Positions 54,177 through 63,533 are shown, numbered from the stretch's first letter. The stretch is DNA of 64,000 bases from Deltaproteobacteria bacterium (GCA_020632695.1 JACKFB010000001.1:124001-188000); one strand, 5' to 3'. Numbers and translations: made by a program. The notes: generated by a model from the sequence alone, not told the origin.

Positions 54177-56449
54177 AGCCGTCTCTCGCGCTGCTCCTGC
54201 TCATGCTCGTCGGGACGTCGGGCGGTGCTTGCGCTGGTTCGATGAGTCGCTCGGAGGACGACGTTCCAAGGGACTCCGGCGGCGGCATCACGATCATCGA
54301 CGTCGGGACCACGGAGACCGAGATCCTGTCCGGCCCGGTGGTGTGTGAGGCAGGCCAGCTCTTCTGCGCTGATGAGCGGACCCGCGCGCTGTGCGCCGCC
54401 GACGGCCTGAGCTTCAAGGCGGTGGGGTTCTGCGCCACGGGGATGGCCTGCGGCCCTTCGGCCATCTGCCGCCCGTTGATCTGCACCCCCAACGCTTTCT
54501 TCTGCGTCTCTCTCGACTACGGCGCTCGTTGCGATGGATCAGGCACCGTGATCGAGCCCGAACCGCTCCCGTGTCCAGAGAACCACCTGTGCCTGCTCTC
54601 GCAGTGCCGACCCAGGATCTGTACCCCGGACGCCACGCGCTGCCTCGGCGCGCAGGCCCAGCGCTGCGTGCGCTTTGGCACCGAGTGGGCGGAGTTGGAC
54701 ACCTGCGCACCGGGGGTCACCGGGTGCGGACTGTGCGCGAGCGCGACCGAGCGCTACGGATGTCCTCCGAACGCTGCAGAGGGGCAAATCGGCCCGCTGG
54801 TCCCCATCGCGTGTGCCGGGGGGGCTTCTTGTTTCGGCGGAACATGTGGGAAGGTCATTTGCGAGCCTGGCGCGCACGCTTGCAAGAGGCTCCCGAACAG
54901 CCTCGTCGTGGGACTCGCCACGTGCAGCGGCAGCGGAATCGCCTGGCAGTTCGAGCCGCCTTTCTGCGAGTCGGTCATGGCCGGATTCGAGTGCCCGCTC
55001 TGCCTGCCGAACGGGAACGTCGTCGATTGCAGCGGTGTCATGTCCGGGACGAAGCTGGACGAGGGGACACCCTGCACCGGCGACGCGGTGTGCGTCCCGC
55101 TCGAAGGCTGCAGAGCGCGGGTGTGCCAGCCGGGTGCCACCCGCTGCAACGAGCAAGGCGGGCTCGAACGCTGCGACCCCCGCGGAGTCGCCTGGCTCTT
55201 GGAGAGCCCCGCGTGCGCCCACCTCCCCTGCGTCCACTGCGCGGCTGCGGGCAAGAGCGTGACCTGCGCTGCCAACGGCTCCACGAGTTCAGCGACGTGT
55301 GCGGCCGGCCAGGCTTGCGTGACCGGGCAGGGCTGCACCCTCCTGGACTGCCAGCCAGGCAGCTTGACCTGCGATGATACTGGAAGCTTCCTCCAGTGCG
55401 GCGCCGACGGATTCGGGGAGATTCCGCTCACCTGCGGCGGCTATGGCGACTGTGCGGACGGGCCCGACGGATCCGGATGCCGGTGCGATGATGGGCCCGG
55501 CTGCGTCGCGCTGACCGGTTGCGTGCCGTCGCCGGCGGACTCCGCCGACCAGCGTCTGCGCGTCAACTTCCAGAACGGCGAGTCGGCGCTCTCCGGGCAG
55601 CGATTCATCCATCTTGCGCCCGTCGTCGTCCCCAGCACCGGTGAGGCCATCGAGGGGCTCCAGGCCGGCGGGACGCCATCGGGCCAGGGCGTGTTCCTGC
55701 TCGAGGACGGTCAGGAGAGGGCGCTGACCTGCAAGCATCTGATCTTCTCGCCCGACGCCAGGCTGGACCTGCTGCTGGTGGTGGACGTGACCTCGAGCAT
55801 GTCCCCCGTCCTGGAGTCGTTGCGGGCGGGTTTGCTGCACATGGCGGTCGCGCTCGGTCAGGCGGGCCTGAAGATCCGCTACGGCTTGCTCCCCTTCAGC
55901 GATCTCGCTGCGGTGTATTCCCCGGTCCCCCTGAGCGAGGACATCTATCCGGTCGACGTGGCGCTCGGGGCCTGGACCACGGTGACCGGCGGCGACCCGC
56001 CGGAGAGCGGGCTCGACGCGCTGCAGCTCGCGCTGGACACCATGGACTGGCAGCCGGGAGCGCAACGAGCGCTGGTGCTCGTCACCGACGCGCCGCTGCA
56101 CGACGCCTTCGATGGCAGCGGCAGATCGACGGTCTCGTTGGTCGATCTGCTGGGCGAGCTGGCGGGCCAGACCAGCGTCCACGTCATCGGACCCGAGCCG
56201 GGGATCTCGGCCTTCGTCCAGGCGCGCTGGCCCTCGGCGCCGCTGGTCGCCTGCGCGTCGGGCGGCACCCGGGAGACCATCGCCGAGTTCCTGGCTGCCG
56301 ACGCGGCGAAGAGCACCCTGGTGCGCGGCCTCTCGGCGAGCGTCGTCTGCACCTACGCGTCGGCCGACCCCGCGGCCGAGCACACCCTGAGCGTCACCGT
56401 CCGCGCCATGGTCGACGGCCAGCTCCTCGAGGGCACGGCGACGCACTGA
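54173..56449 (+). CDS. Cys-rich lipoprotein with von Willebrand A domain
   Basis: A 758-residue lipoprotein with an N-terminal signal and lipobox SGGAC. Residues 50-465 form a long Cys-rich region of repeats like CEAGQLFCADERTRALC and CQPGSLTCDDTGSFLQC. A short linker leads to a VWA domain (about 528-740) with MIDAS motif DVTSSMS and the later ALVLVTDAPLHD. VWA domains bind proteins through a metal. The GTG start overlaps the cytochrome gene stop by 4 nt, so the two are co-expressed; the pair may form an outer-surface complex. It ends 8 nt before the convergent DUF3261 gene. Confidence 0.85.
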   Translation: MKPSLALLLLMLVGTSGGACAGSMSRSEDDVPRDSGGGITIIDVGTTETEILSGPVVCEAGQLFCADERTRALCAADGLSFKAVGFCATGMACGPSAICRPLICTPNAFFCVSLDYGARCDGSGTVIEPEPLPCPENHLCLLSQCRPRICTPDATRCLGAQAQRCVRFGTEWAELDTCAPGVTGCGLCASATERYGCPPNAAEGQIGPLVPIACAGGASCFGGTCGKVICEPGAHACKRLPNSLVVGLATCSGSGIAWQFEPPFCESVMAGFECPLCLPNGNVVDCSGVMSGTKLDEGTPCTGDAVCVPLEGCRARVCQPGATRCNEQGGLERCDPRGVAWLLESPACAHLPCVHCAAAGKSVTCAANGSTSSATCAAGQACVTGQGCTLLDCQPGSLTCDDTGSFLQCGADGFGEIPLTCGGYGDCADGPDGSGCRCDDGPGCVALTGCVPSPADSADQRLRVNFQNGESALSGQRFIHLAPVVVPSTGEAIEGLQAGGTPSGQGVFLLEDGQERALTCKHLIFSPDARLDLLLVVDVTSSMSPVLESLRAGLLHMAVALGQAGLKIRYGLLPFSDLAAVYSPVPLSEDIYPVDVALGAWTTVTGGDPPESGLDALQLALDTMDWQPGAQRALVLVTDAPLHDAFDGSGRSTVSLVDLLGELAGQTSVHVIGPEPGISAFVQARWPSAPLVACASGGTRETIAEFLAADAAKSTLVRGLSASVVCTYASADPAAEHTLSVTVRAMVDGQLLEGTATH

Positions 56450-56457
56450 ACGTCGAT

Positions 56458-57099
56458 TCAGAGCGCGCGCTGGTCGCTGGTCTCCACGACGATGCGGTAG
56501 CCGAACCAGGCGTTGTCCAGCTCGGCGTGGCGAGGGGCTCGGGCGCCATCCTCGTAGCCTTCACAGGTCACGCGGATGATGCCCGGCGGGGTGGCGTCGG
56601 CGCGCTCGAAGGTGCGCTCGACCAGGTGGCCGCCCTCGTAGCGCTCGATGATGCGCTCGCCGTCGACGATGTCGGCGCGCTCGCCGTCTTCGGGCGGCGG
56701 GCCGTCGAGCCAGGGGTAGAAGACCCGCTGCAGGTCCAGGACGATGAAGCGCGGCGGGAAGGGCAGCTCCTGGCGGGTCTTGTTCTCGAAGGCGATCTCA
56801 CCGTCCTGGAGCGTCAGCGTGAAGGCCGGGGTGCCCATCGGCGACAGGCCCACCAGGGTCAGCACCGCGCCGCGCTTCTGGAGCGCCGCGTCGAAGCCTC
56901 GCGTGCCGGTCGGCCAGTGGGCGGTGACCCGCTGGCGCCAGAGGAAGTCGCCGGCCAGCGCCTCCACCGGGCGCAGGGTGCCGGGGTAGGCCGCGTCGTC
57001 CGGCGGCGCTCCGCCCAGCGCGGGATCGCCCGGGGCCGGCCCGGGGTGGGCGCAGGCGCTGAGCAGCAGCAGGAGCGAGCCGACGATGGGACGCTTCAC
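56458..57099 (-). CDS. DUF3261-family lipoprotein of the aryl-polyene-like operon
   Basis: A 213-residue lipoprotein (KRPIVGSLLLLLSAC lipobox, Cys about 16). The mature part (GTLRPVEALAGDFLWRQR, FTLTLQDGEIAFENKTRQ, PRFIVLDLQRVFYPWL) matches the DUF3261 family found in aryl-polyene and xanthomonadin clusters, where it is thought to help localise the pigment lipid; this role is unproven. The GTG at 57099 has AAGGAG 8 nt before it and overlaps the exporter's stop by 4 nt. It is the last gene of the leftward operon. Confidence 0.8.
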   Translation of the reverse strand: MKRPIVGSLLLLLSACAHPGPAPGDPALGGAPPDDAAYPGTLRPVEALAGDFLWRQRVTAHWPTGTRGFDAALQKRGAVLTLVGLSPMGTPAFTLTLQDGEIAFENKTRQELPFPPRFIVLDLQRVFYPWLDGPPPEDGERADIVDGERIIERYEGGHLVERTFERADATPPGIIRVTCEGYEDGARAPRHAELDNAWFGYRIVVETSDQRAL

Positions 57100-59486
57100 G
57101 GGGTCTCCTTCGGTGCGAGCCAGGCCAATGTCGCCGGCGCCAGCACGAAGCTGGCGGTGACGCCCACGCCGGCGACCAGGCCGATGGTCTCGAGCGCCGG
57201 GTGGTCCGAGAGCGCCAGCAGGCCGAAGCCGAACACCGTCGAGAGGCAGGCCACCAGCAGGCTCATCAGGGTCGCGGGCAGCTCGCTCGGGTGGTGGCTC
57301 TGGGCCTCGGCCATGAAGACGCCGTAGTCGACGCCCATGCTGACCACCATCAGCAGCGAGGTGAGGGCGACGAGGTTGAGCGGCTTGTCCAGCAGCGCCA
57401 GCGCCGCGACGGTCACGGCGGCGGCCATCAGCGCCGGCAGCACGGCGGCCAGGGTGCGGCGCGGCGTGCGGTAGCGGGCGGCCACCAGCAGCAGGATGAA
57501 CACCAGCCCCAGCAGCAGCACCTCGGTGGTGCGGACGCGCACGGCTCGGGTGGTGCCGCGGAAGAGCTTCTCCTGGTCCAGGAAGAGCACGCCGGGCAGC
57601 CCCTCGAGGGCGGCGGCGAGTGCGGTGGGGTCGCGCACGTCCTGGAGGAAGCTCAGCCAGGCGACGCGGCCGTCGAGGGTGACCCGGAAGGACCGCACCA
57701 GCGGCGCCAGCGGCGAGGCGGCGAGGTCGGCCCAGGTCAGCGGCGCCGGGGAGGGGGCGGCGAGCAGCTCGCGAAAGGGCGCGAAGGGCTCGGGGCGGAA
57801 CCCCTCGGCGACCAGGGCCTCGGACAGGCGCGGCCACAGCTCGGGGGCGCTGCGCACCGCGGCGTCGACCTCGGCCTGGCGGGCGGCGCTGGGCAGCATC
57901 GCGGCCACGGAGCGGAACGCGCCGAGGGCGCCGCGCGATTGGGCGGTGGCCAGGGCCTCGGCGGCGCGGTCGTTGGCTTGGAGGGCCGCCTCGTCGTCGG
58001 CTCCCCAGGCGATGACGAAGCGCTGCTGCTCGAAGGGCGCCACCCGGGCGCGCACGGCCTCGTCCTCGGCCAGGAGCACGGGGTCCAGCGCGTTGAGTGA
58101 AGCCATGTCGTCGTCCCAGCGGACCTGGGGAGCGGCGACGGCGGTGAGGGCGACGGCTCCCAGCGGCAGCAGCCACAGGAGACGGCGTCGCGCGCGCAAC
58201 GTGTCGAAGGCGCGGGCCAGGGCGGCGGCCAGGCGCGAGGCGGCGGCGGTGGGGGCCTGGATGGGCGCGCAGAGCGGCGGCACCAGCCAACGGGTGGCGA
58301 GCAGCGCCGAGGCGATGCCGACCGAGGCGAAGACGGCCACCTCGCGCAGGCCGGGGAAGGCCGACCAGGCCAGGCCGATGAAGCCCGCGATGGTGGTGAC
58401 GGCGCCGAGCCGCAGGCCGGGCCACAGGCGGGCGAGCGTGGCCGGGGGGCCGCCGGGCGAGGGGGCCAGCGTGTGGTGGCAGTAGAAGTGGACCGTGTAG
58501 TCGATGCAGACGCCGATGAGCGAGGCGCCGAAGGCCAGGGTCAGGCCGTGGATGCTGCCGAAGACGAGCAGGCACACCGCCAGCGCGGACAGCATGCCGA
58601 CGCCGATGGGAAGCGACGCCAGCGCGGCGAGGCGCAGCGACCGGAAGAGCACGAGGAAGAACAGCACCAGCCCGACCATCGAGAAGATGGAGACGCGGGC
58701 GATGTCGGCCTTGATGGAGCGCTCGGCCTGGACGGCGAAACGGTTGACGCCGCTTCGCTCGAGGCGCAGGCCGGGGCCCAGGCGTCGCTGCACCTCGGCC
58801 ATGGCGTCGTCCAGCGCCGAGAGCAGCGGCGCCTGCACCGCGCCGTCGAAGGCCGGCTCGCGGGTGGCGAGGAAGAGCACCGCGTGGCGGCGGTCCTCGG
58901 TGACGAAGCGGCCCTCGTGCAGCGCCACCTGCCCGCCGCGCGCGGACTCGAGGCGGTCGAACAGCGCGGGCAGGCTCAGCAGCGGGTCCCCCGGGGCGAC
59001 GCGGCTGATCAGCGTGGACATGGGCAGGGCCAGGCGCCGCTTGAGGTCCCGCGCCGACGCCCGCAGGCCCTCGTCGGTGAGTCGGGCGCGCGCCCGCTCG
59101 GCGTCGGTGGCCAGGAACGCCAGGCGGCGCGGGTGGTAGAGCTCCCACATCGCGCGGTCCACGCCCTCGGGAGGGCCGCCCTCGAGGAAGGCCAGGTGCT
59201 CGCTCACCCGGGGGTCGGCGCGCAGGGCCTCCTCCAGCGCGCGGCCGGCGGCGACGGCGCGGTCGGCGGCGTCAACGCCGGCGGGCACCTCGAGGGTCAG
59301 CACCATGGTCCGGCTCAGCTCGCTGGCGGCGATCTCCCGTGAGAGCGCGCTCAGGGCCGGGTCCTCGCCGGTCGGCAGGAAGCGGGTGATGTCGGTGACC
59401 ACGGCGAAGCGCGTGGCGACCACGGCGCCCAGGGCGGCGAGGACCACGGCCCCGATGGCGAGGTGGCGGCGCTGGGCGGGGCTCAC
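57096..59486 (-). CDS. MMPL/RND-family lipid exporter
   Basis: A 796-residue, 12-helix inner-membrane exporter built of two homologous halves. Each half has a single helix, a periplasmic domain and five helices. The proton-relay motifs are GVCIDYTVHFY (first half) and SMGVDYGVFMAEA (second half). Relatives in aryl-polyene/xanthomonadin clusters (ApeM-type) move the polyene lipid toward the outer membrane. It follows the LolA-like gene by 4 nt (GTG at 59486) and overlaps the DUF3261 gene. The tight gene order with these partners supports an export role for one product. Confidence 0.9.
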   Translation of the reverse strand: MSPAQRRHLAIGAVVLAALGAVVATRFAVVTDITRFLPTGEDPALSALSREIAASELSRTMVLTLEVPAGVDAADRAVAAGRALEEALRADPRVSEHLAFLEGGPPEGVDRAMWELYHPRRLAFLATDAERARARLTDEGLRASARDLKRRLALPMSTLISRVAPGDPLLSLPALFDRLESARGGQVALHEGRFVTEDRRHAVLFLATREPAFDGAVQAPLLSALDDAMAEVQRRLGPGLRLERSGVNRFAVQAERSIKADIARVSIFSMVGLVLFFLVLFRSLRLAALASLPIGVGMLSALAVCLLVFGSIHGLTLAFGASLIGVCIDYTVHFYCHHTLAPSPGGPPATLARLWPGLRLGAVTTIAGFIGLAWSAFPGLREVAVFASVGIASALLATRWLVPPLCAPIQAPTAAASRLAAALARAFDTLRARRRLLWLLPLGAVALTAVAAPQVRWDDDMASLNALDPVLLAEDEAVRARVAPFEQQRFVIAWGADDEAALQANDRAAEALATAQSRGALGAFRSVAAMLPSAARQAEVDAAVRSAPELWPRLSEALVAEGFRPEPFAPFRELLAAPSPAPLTWADLAASPLAPLVRSFRVTLDGRVAWLSFLQDVRDPTALAAALEGLPGVLFLDQEKLFRGTTRAVRVRTTEVLLLGLVFILLLVAARYRTPRRTLAAVLPALMAAAVTVAALALLDKPLNLVALTSLLMVVSMGVDYGVFMAEAQSHHPSELPATLMSLLVACLSTVFGFGLLALSDHPALETIGLVAGVGVTASFVLAPATLAWLAPKETP

Positions 59487-59490
59487 CCTG

Positions 59491-60192
59491 TCAACGGGGG
59501 CTGACGTCGAAGAGGCGCGCGCGCTCCTCGGGGGTGAAGCGGCGCTGGGGGTCGGCCTCGAGGATGCGGGTGACCGAGTAGTCGCCCGACGCCTCGTCGA
59601 CGCGGATCTCCTCGACGGCGAGGCCCTGACCCCGGATGCGGAGGCGGGTGACCAGCTCGCGCAGCGGCGGCCCGCGCGGCACCAGCTCGAGCGTCCAGCG
59701 CGGGTCGTCCGCGCCCGGCGGCTGGAACTTCAGCTCGTAGATGCGTGCGAGCCCCTCGCGGTCGCCGGCCAGCACCCGCACGAAGGACTCGACGAAGGTG
59801 CGCACGTCGGGGCGCGCGGAGAGATCGATGCGCCCGCTTCCCTCGGCGTCGGAGTAGCGCACGGCGTCCGGGGCGATGACCACGCGGCTCGGCGACGGGG
59901 CCTCGGTGTGGCGCGCCAGCAGCCCCGGCGGCACGAAGTAGAGGTGGCCGCTGCTCTCGAGGGGGGCGGCCAGCAGCGCCAGGTGCTTCGCCTCGACGAA
60001 GCGGGCCTCCAGACCGGGCATCTTCTGGAAGGCGCCCAAGAGCGAGTCCAGCGTCACCGGGGTGGCGTCGGGCGCCGGGGTGCGCGTCGGCGTCGGCTCG
60101 GCGGCCTGGGCCCTCGCACCGACCAGCGCGAGCAGCAGCAGCCCGGAGGCGAGCGCCAGGCTACGGCTGCGGCATGCGTTCGACGATCTCAC
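59491..60192 (-). CDS. LolA-like periplasmic carrier
   Basis: A 233-residue exported protein. The signal peptide is MRSSNACRSRSLALASGLLLLALVG. The rest resembles LolA: LDSLLGAFQKMPGLEARFVEAKHLALL, GHLYFVPPGLLARH and LRIRGQGLAVEEIRV. LolA carries lipoproteins; ApeL-type relatives in aryl-polyene clusters are thought to carry the pigment. The GTG at 60192 is favoured for GGAG upstream and places the signal correctly; it then overlaps the thioesterase 3' end by 32 nt. An ATG at 60225 is possible but adds a basic leader. The exporter gene begins 4 nt later. Confidence 0.82.
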   Translation of the reverse strand: MRSSNACRSRSLALASGLLLLALVGARAQAAEPTPTRTPAPDATPVTLDSLLGAFQKMPGLEARFVEAKHLALLAAPLESSGHLYFVPPGLLARHTEAPSPSRVVIAPDAVRYSDAEGSGRIDLSARPDVRTFVESFVRVLAGDREGLARIYELKFQPPGADDPRWTLELVPRGPPLRELVTRLRIRGQGLAVEEIRVDEASGDYSVTRILEADPQRRFTPEERARLFDVSPR

Positions 60193-60574
60193 GGGGGGTC
60201 TCCGGGATGAGGCGGCCCTGGCCATCGGTGGTCGCCAGGACGGTGGTGGCGCGGGCGCTGCGGCGGCCCTGGGTCAGGTTCTGGACGACGTAGGCGACGC
60301 GGATGAGCGGCGTTCGTTCCAACACCCAGGCGGTCACCCGGGCCGTGTCCCCGTAGCTGAGCGGGTAGGTGTAGCGACAGCGCACGTCGGCGATGAACAT
60401 GCGGTAGCCCATCTGGCGGATGACCGGAACGTCCAGGTCGCAGGAGCGCATCAGGGCGGTGCGGCCGGCCTCGAGGTACTCGAAGTAGCGTCCGTGCCAG
60501 ACCACGAAGAGGGGGTCGCAGTCGTGGAAGGGGACGTCGATGTCGACGCTGACGGCGTGGGCGGGCAGCTTCAC
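60161..60574 (-). CDS. hotdog-fold acyl-CoA thioesterase (4-hydroxybenzoyl-CoA type)
   Basis: A 137-residue single hotdog domain. The family core FHDCDPLFVVWHGRYFEYLE matches the DxD...H...YFE pattern of YbgC/4HBT thioesterases, with Asp in place for catalysis. It could release the finished chain from ACP or CoA, or remove wrong intermediates. GTG at 60574 overlaps the AMP-ligase/dehydratase stop by 4 nt. In aryl-polyene clusters a similar thioesterase gene sits beside the exporter genes, as here. Confidence 0.88.
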   Translation of the reverse strand: MKLPAHAVSVDIDVPFHDCDPLFVVWHGRYFEYLEAGRTALMRSCDLDVPVIRQMGYRMFIADVRCRYTYPLSYGDTARVTAWVLERTPLIRVAYVVQNLTQGRRSARATTVLATTDGQGRLIPETPREIVERMPQP

Positions 60575-62061
60575 GAGGGCTCGGTCCCGGGCTGGTAGCT
60601 GACGCGACCCGCCGCGCAGGTGCCGTCCTCGCGGCGGATGTCGAAGTCGACGTGCGGGGCGGCTTCGGTCCAGCTCAGGCGCAGCTCCAGACGGTCGCCG
60701 GGGAGGATGCGCTTGTGGAACTTGACGCCGGTCACCGAGCACAGCTCGCCCAGGCCGGGTCGGGCCCGGGCGACGGCCGGCATGACCAGCTCGTGGAGCT
60801 GCACGACACCGGCCAGGATGGGATAGCCGGGGAAGTGGCCGGCGTAGAAGGCGTAGTCCTCGGGGATGGTGACGTGGACCCGTGCCTCGGTGCCGTCGGC
60901 GGTGGAGCGGATGATCGGCGCCGACAGCTCGAGGGCGGTGGTCAGCGGCGCGCCCTCGGGTCCCAGGCCGAAGAGCCGCAAGAAGCGCACGGGATCGAGG
61001 CGACCGAGCAGATCACGGGGGATCTCCGACTCCACGATCACCCGCTCCACTGTGGCGATGCCCGCGCCCGCCAGCGCGCTGCGCGCCGAGGCGGGAGACA
61101 GCGCGGGCGAGGCCGCGGCGGCCAGGACGCGCGGGGTGTGGCCGGGGGCGCAGGGGAGGGCGAGGGCTCCGGCGTCCTCCGCGCCGGCCTCGGCCACGAG
61201 CGCCCGGGACACGGCGTCGACGCGGTCGGCCAGAAAGGGCGCGGCTCCGTCGACCAGGCCGGCGATGGGGCGCAGCGCCAAGCGCGAGGTCTCGCGGCCC
61301 ACCGGGACCTCCGCTGGCACCAGGACCAGCTCGGCGGCTTGCGCCGCGCCGAGCGTCGGTGCGGCGGGGCCGAGCGGGCGCCGGGTGCGGAGATGCCACG
61401 GCACCGTGACCACGGTCGGCGCGCTCGCGTCCGCGTCCTCACCGATCAGCCGCGAGAACGAGCCGCCGGCCACCAGCGGCGCCAGCACGCCCGCCACCAG
61501 GCCGAAGCAGGTCAGCGGCGACACGGTCACCAGGGCGCGCCCGTCCAGGCCTCCCGCGGCGGCGATCGCCCGGGCCGCGTCCATCAGCGCCGGCCCGTCC
61601 CAGACGTGCCGCGCGCCGAAGGCGTCGACGAAGACCGCGGCGACGCCGGGGGGCGGCGACAGCTCGGGCACGCGCCGCGGGGCCTCGCGCTCGTCCGCGG
61701 CCGCCAGCAGCGGGCCGACCTTGGTCGCGGCGCCCGCCTTGGTGTCGTGGAAGAGCGCCGCCACGCCGGGCGCGCTCTGCAGCGGGCCCACGCTCTCGCG
61801 GCGCGCGTCCATCGGCAGCAGCACCGCGTGTCCGGCGGCCCAGCTCGCCAGCAGCGCGGCCGCGAACGCGTACCGGTCCTCGGAGAAGACCAGCAGCACC
61901 ATCGAGCCGGGCGTCGCCGCGGGCAGCACCGCGCGCAGCGCGTCCGCGTCGCGAGCCAGCTCGGCCGCGCTCCGGTCGCCCGCTCCGCCGAAGCACACGG
62001 CGTCGGTCGGCCCGTGCCCGGGCCGGTGCTCCCCGGACCTCTCCTGGCTCGGCTGGCTCAT
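60571..62061 (-). CDS. degenerate AMP-ligase fused to ApeI-like hotdog dehydratase
   Basis: A 496-residue fusion. Residues 1-345 follow the fold of an AMP-forming ligase (SPLTCFGLVAGVLAPLVAGGS as in the ANL N-domain). But the TSGSTG-type P-loop is replaced by FVDAFGARHVW, and the C-terminal catalytic Lys site reads PRDLLGRLD, with Arg for Lys. Residues about 360-496 form a FabZ/ApeI-like hotdog domain with GHFPGYPILAGVVQLHE (from 408). The hotdog probably dehydrates 3-hydroxyacyl-ACP in polyene synthesis, while the ligase part may be inactive or structural. In FabZ/FabA the acid residue 14 after the His is Glu/Asp; here it is His, then Glu. ATG at 62061. A 112-bp GC-rich gap precedes it, after the ACP gene. 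Confidence 0.82.
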   Translation of the reverse strand: MSQPSQERSGEHRPGHGPTDAVCFGGAGDRSAAELARDADALRAVLPAATPGSMVLLVFSEDRYAFAAALLASWAAGHAVLLPMDARRESVGPLQSAPGVAALFHDTKAGAATKVGPLLAAADEREAPRRVPELSPPPGVAAVFVDAFGARHVWDGPALMDAARAIAAAGGLDGRALVTVSPLTCFGLVAGVLAPLVAGGSFSRLIGEDADASAPTVVTVPWHLRTRRPLGPAAPTLGAAQAAELVLVPAEVPVGRETSRLALRPIAGLVDGAAPFLADRVDAVSRALVAEAGAEDAGALALPCAPGHTPRVLAAAASPALSPASARSALAGAGIATVERVIVESEIPRDLLGRLDPVRFLRLFGLGPEGAPLTTALELSAPIIRSTADGTEARVHVTIPEDYAFYAGHFPGYPILAGVVQLHELVMPAVARARPGLGELCSVTGVKFHKRILPGDRLELRLSWTEAAPHVDFDIRREDGTCAAGRVSYQPGTEPS

Positions 62062-62173
62062 GGGGCCTCGGGGGCACGACGGCAGCCGCACGCGGCGGGC
62101 GCGCGCCTGCCCGGTCCGGTCGCGTGGCCACCGTGCAGGGGCCCGAGCACCCTCGCGCGGCGCGGGCGCGCGG

Positions 62174-62476
62174 TCATCCCGCTTCGGACGCTGCGGCTTC
62201 TGCGGCGGCGGCGTTCTTCGCCTGACCGGCGCGCACGAAGGCCGCCAGGCTCGCCACCGAGTGGAAGTTCTGGCGGTTGTTCTCGTCGTCCGCCGAGGTG
62301 CGCACGCCGAACTTCTTGTGGATCGCCATCGCCAGCTCGAGCGCGTCGATGGAGTCGAGGCCCAACCCCTCTACGAAGAGCGGCTCGTCGGTCTTGATGT
62401 CCTCGGGATTCACATCCTCGAGCATCAGCGCATCCACGATGAGCTGCTTCAGTTCGGTCTCGAGCGTGTCCTGCAT
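62174..62476 (-). CDS. acyl carrier protein
   Basis: A 100-residue ACP. The 4'-phosphopantetheine Ser42 is in GLGLDSIDALEL, with the usual helices around it (LKQLIVDALML before, LAMAIHKKFGV after). The last 20 residues are Ala-rich and likely disordered. It would carry the growing aryl-polyene-like chain. The gene starts 9 nt after the acyltransferase stop and is followed by the ligase/dehydratase fusion. Type II ACPs of housekeeping fatty-acid synthesis are shorter, which together with context supports a specialised ACP. Confidence 0.93.
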   Translation of the reverse strand: MQDTLETELKQLIVDALMLEDVNPEDIKTDEPLFVEGLGLDSIDALELAMAIHKKFGVRTSADDENNRQNFHSVASLAAFVRAGQAKNAAAAEAAASEAG

Positions 62477-62485
62477 CCTCTTCTC

Positions 62486-63364
62486 CTAGCGGCCGTCGGC
62501 GCGCGGCGGCGCGATCGACGCGTCCTGGTCCAGCGCCAGCCCTCGAAGGCGCCTCTCGATGGCCTGGAGCATCCCACGGCTGTCGTACCCGAAGTCGGCC
62601 GGATCCACCGGATCCAGGACGTCGAGGGTCAGCACGGGGCGCTGGGCAGGCGGGCGCAACAAGGGCACTTCCTTGGAAATCCACACGGGCCGGCACCGGA
62701 TGACGACGGGCACGACGGGCACGCGGGCGCGGCAGGCTATCTCAAACGCGCTCCTTCGGAAAGGACGGAGATCGCCTGGCGGGGAACGCGAGCCCTCCGG
62801 GAACATCATCAGGCGGAAGCCGTCGTTCAGGCGCGCGACGCCCGCCTCCACCACGCGCGCGGCGTCCAGCGGGTTGCCGCGGCCGCCCTCCAGGTGGCGC
62901 GCCCCCTCGACCAGAGGCCGCAGCCACGCCTTGCGGTAGAGGTCGGCCCGCACCACCGCGCACAGATCGGTCACCGACGCGAAGAGCGCCGAGCTGTCGG
63001 GCAGGGTCGGGTGGTTGGCCACGATCACGAAGGGACCGTCGGGGAAGCGCCCGCGCAGCGAGCGGTGATCGAACTCGAGCAGCCCGCACCAGCGCAGCAC
63101 GTCGTGCATCAGCCCGAAGGCGCGCCGCACGATGGCCTGCACGCGACGCCCGCGGCGATTGGGGTCGCGGGTCGGCAGCATCAGCCACGCCATGAAGAGC
63201 GCGTAGCCGAAGGGCGCCATCACCGTGTAGACGGCCACCACGCAGGTCGCCAGGGCCGTGCGCCAGAGCTGCCCGGGGTTGCGCCAGCGATGGCGTGCTT
63301 CGCCCGGCGAGGGATCAGCGACCGGCTCCGGGTGCGCGGCTCGATGACCCGCTTCGTTCGACAT
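62486..63364 (-). CDS. PlsC/LpxL-type acyltransferase
   Basis: A 292-residue membrane-associated acyltransferase. The acceptor motif NHPTLPD gives HX4D (about residue 119), and FPEGSRS is the glycerol-phosphate-type third motif. A hydrophobic segment at about 35-60 (TCVVAVYTVMAPFGYALFMA) anchors it. In aryl-polyene clusters a similar enzyme transfers the polyene to a lipid; in general such proteins acylate lysophospholipids. ATG at 63364 is preferred to a longer frame because the first 35 residues of that frame are composition-biased. It is the first gene of the leftward operon and diverges from the FAD-oxidoreductase gene. Confidence 0.85.
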   Translation of the reverse strand: MSNEAGHRAAHPEPVADPSPGEARHRWRNPGQLWRTALATCVVAVYTVMAPFGYALFMAWLMLPTRDPNRRGRRVQAIVRRAFGLMHDVLRWCGLLEFDHRSLRGRFPDGPFVIVANHPTLPDSSALFASVTDLCAVVRADLYRKAWLRPLVEGARHLEGGRGNPLDAARVVEAGVARLNDGFRLMMFPEGSRSPPGDLRPFRRSAFEIACRARVPVVPVVIRCRPVWISKEVPLLRPPAQRPVLTLDVLDPVDPADFGYDSRGMLQAIERRLRGLALDQDASIAPPRADGR

Positions 63365-63533
63365 GCGGGCGAGTCTACCGAGGGCCGTCGCGCCGGGCAA
63401 CGTGGCCCACGGCCGCCCGCGGCTCGCCAGTGCGCCGCCGGATTGCGCTGGTACGTTGGCCGGATTCATCGTCTATACTCCGCCCCCGCGCCGACCCCGG
63501 GCGCGTCACTGGCATCGGGACGTGGAGGAAGTG

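Noticed and set aside
63474..63479. TATACT as a sigma-70 -10 box for the FAD-oxidoreductase gene
   Set aside because: No -35 element at 16-18 nt; left as a remark in the gene entry only.
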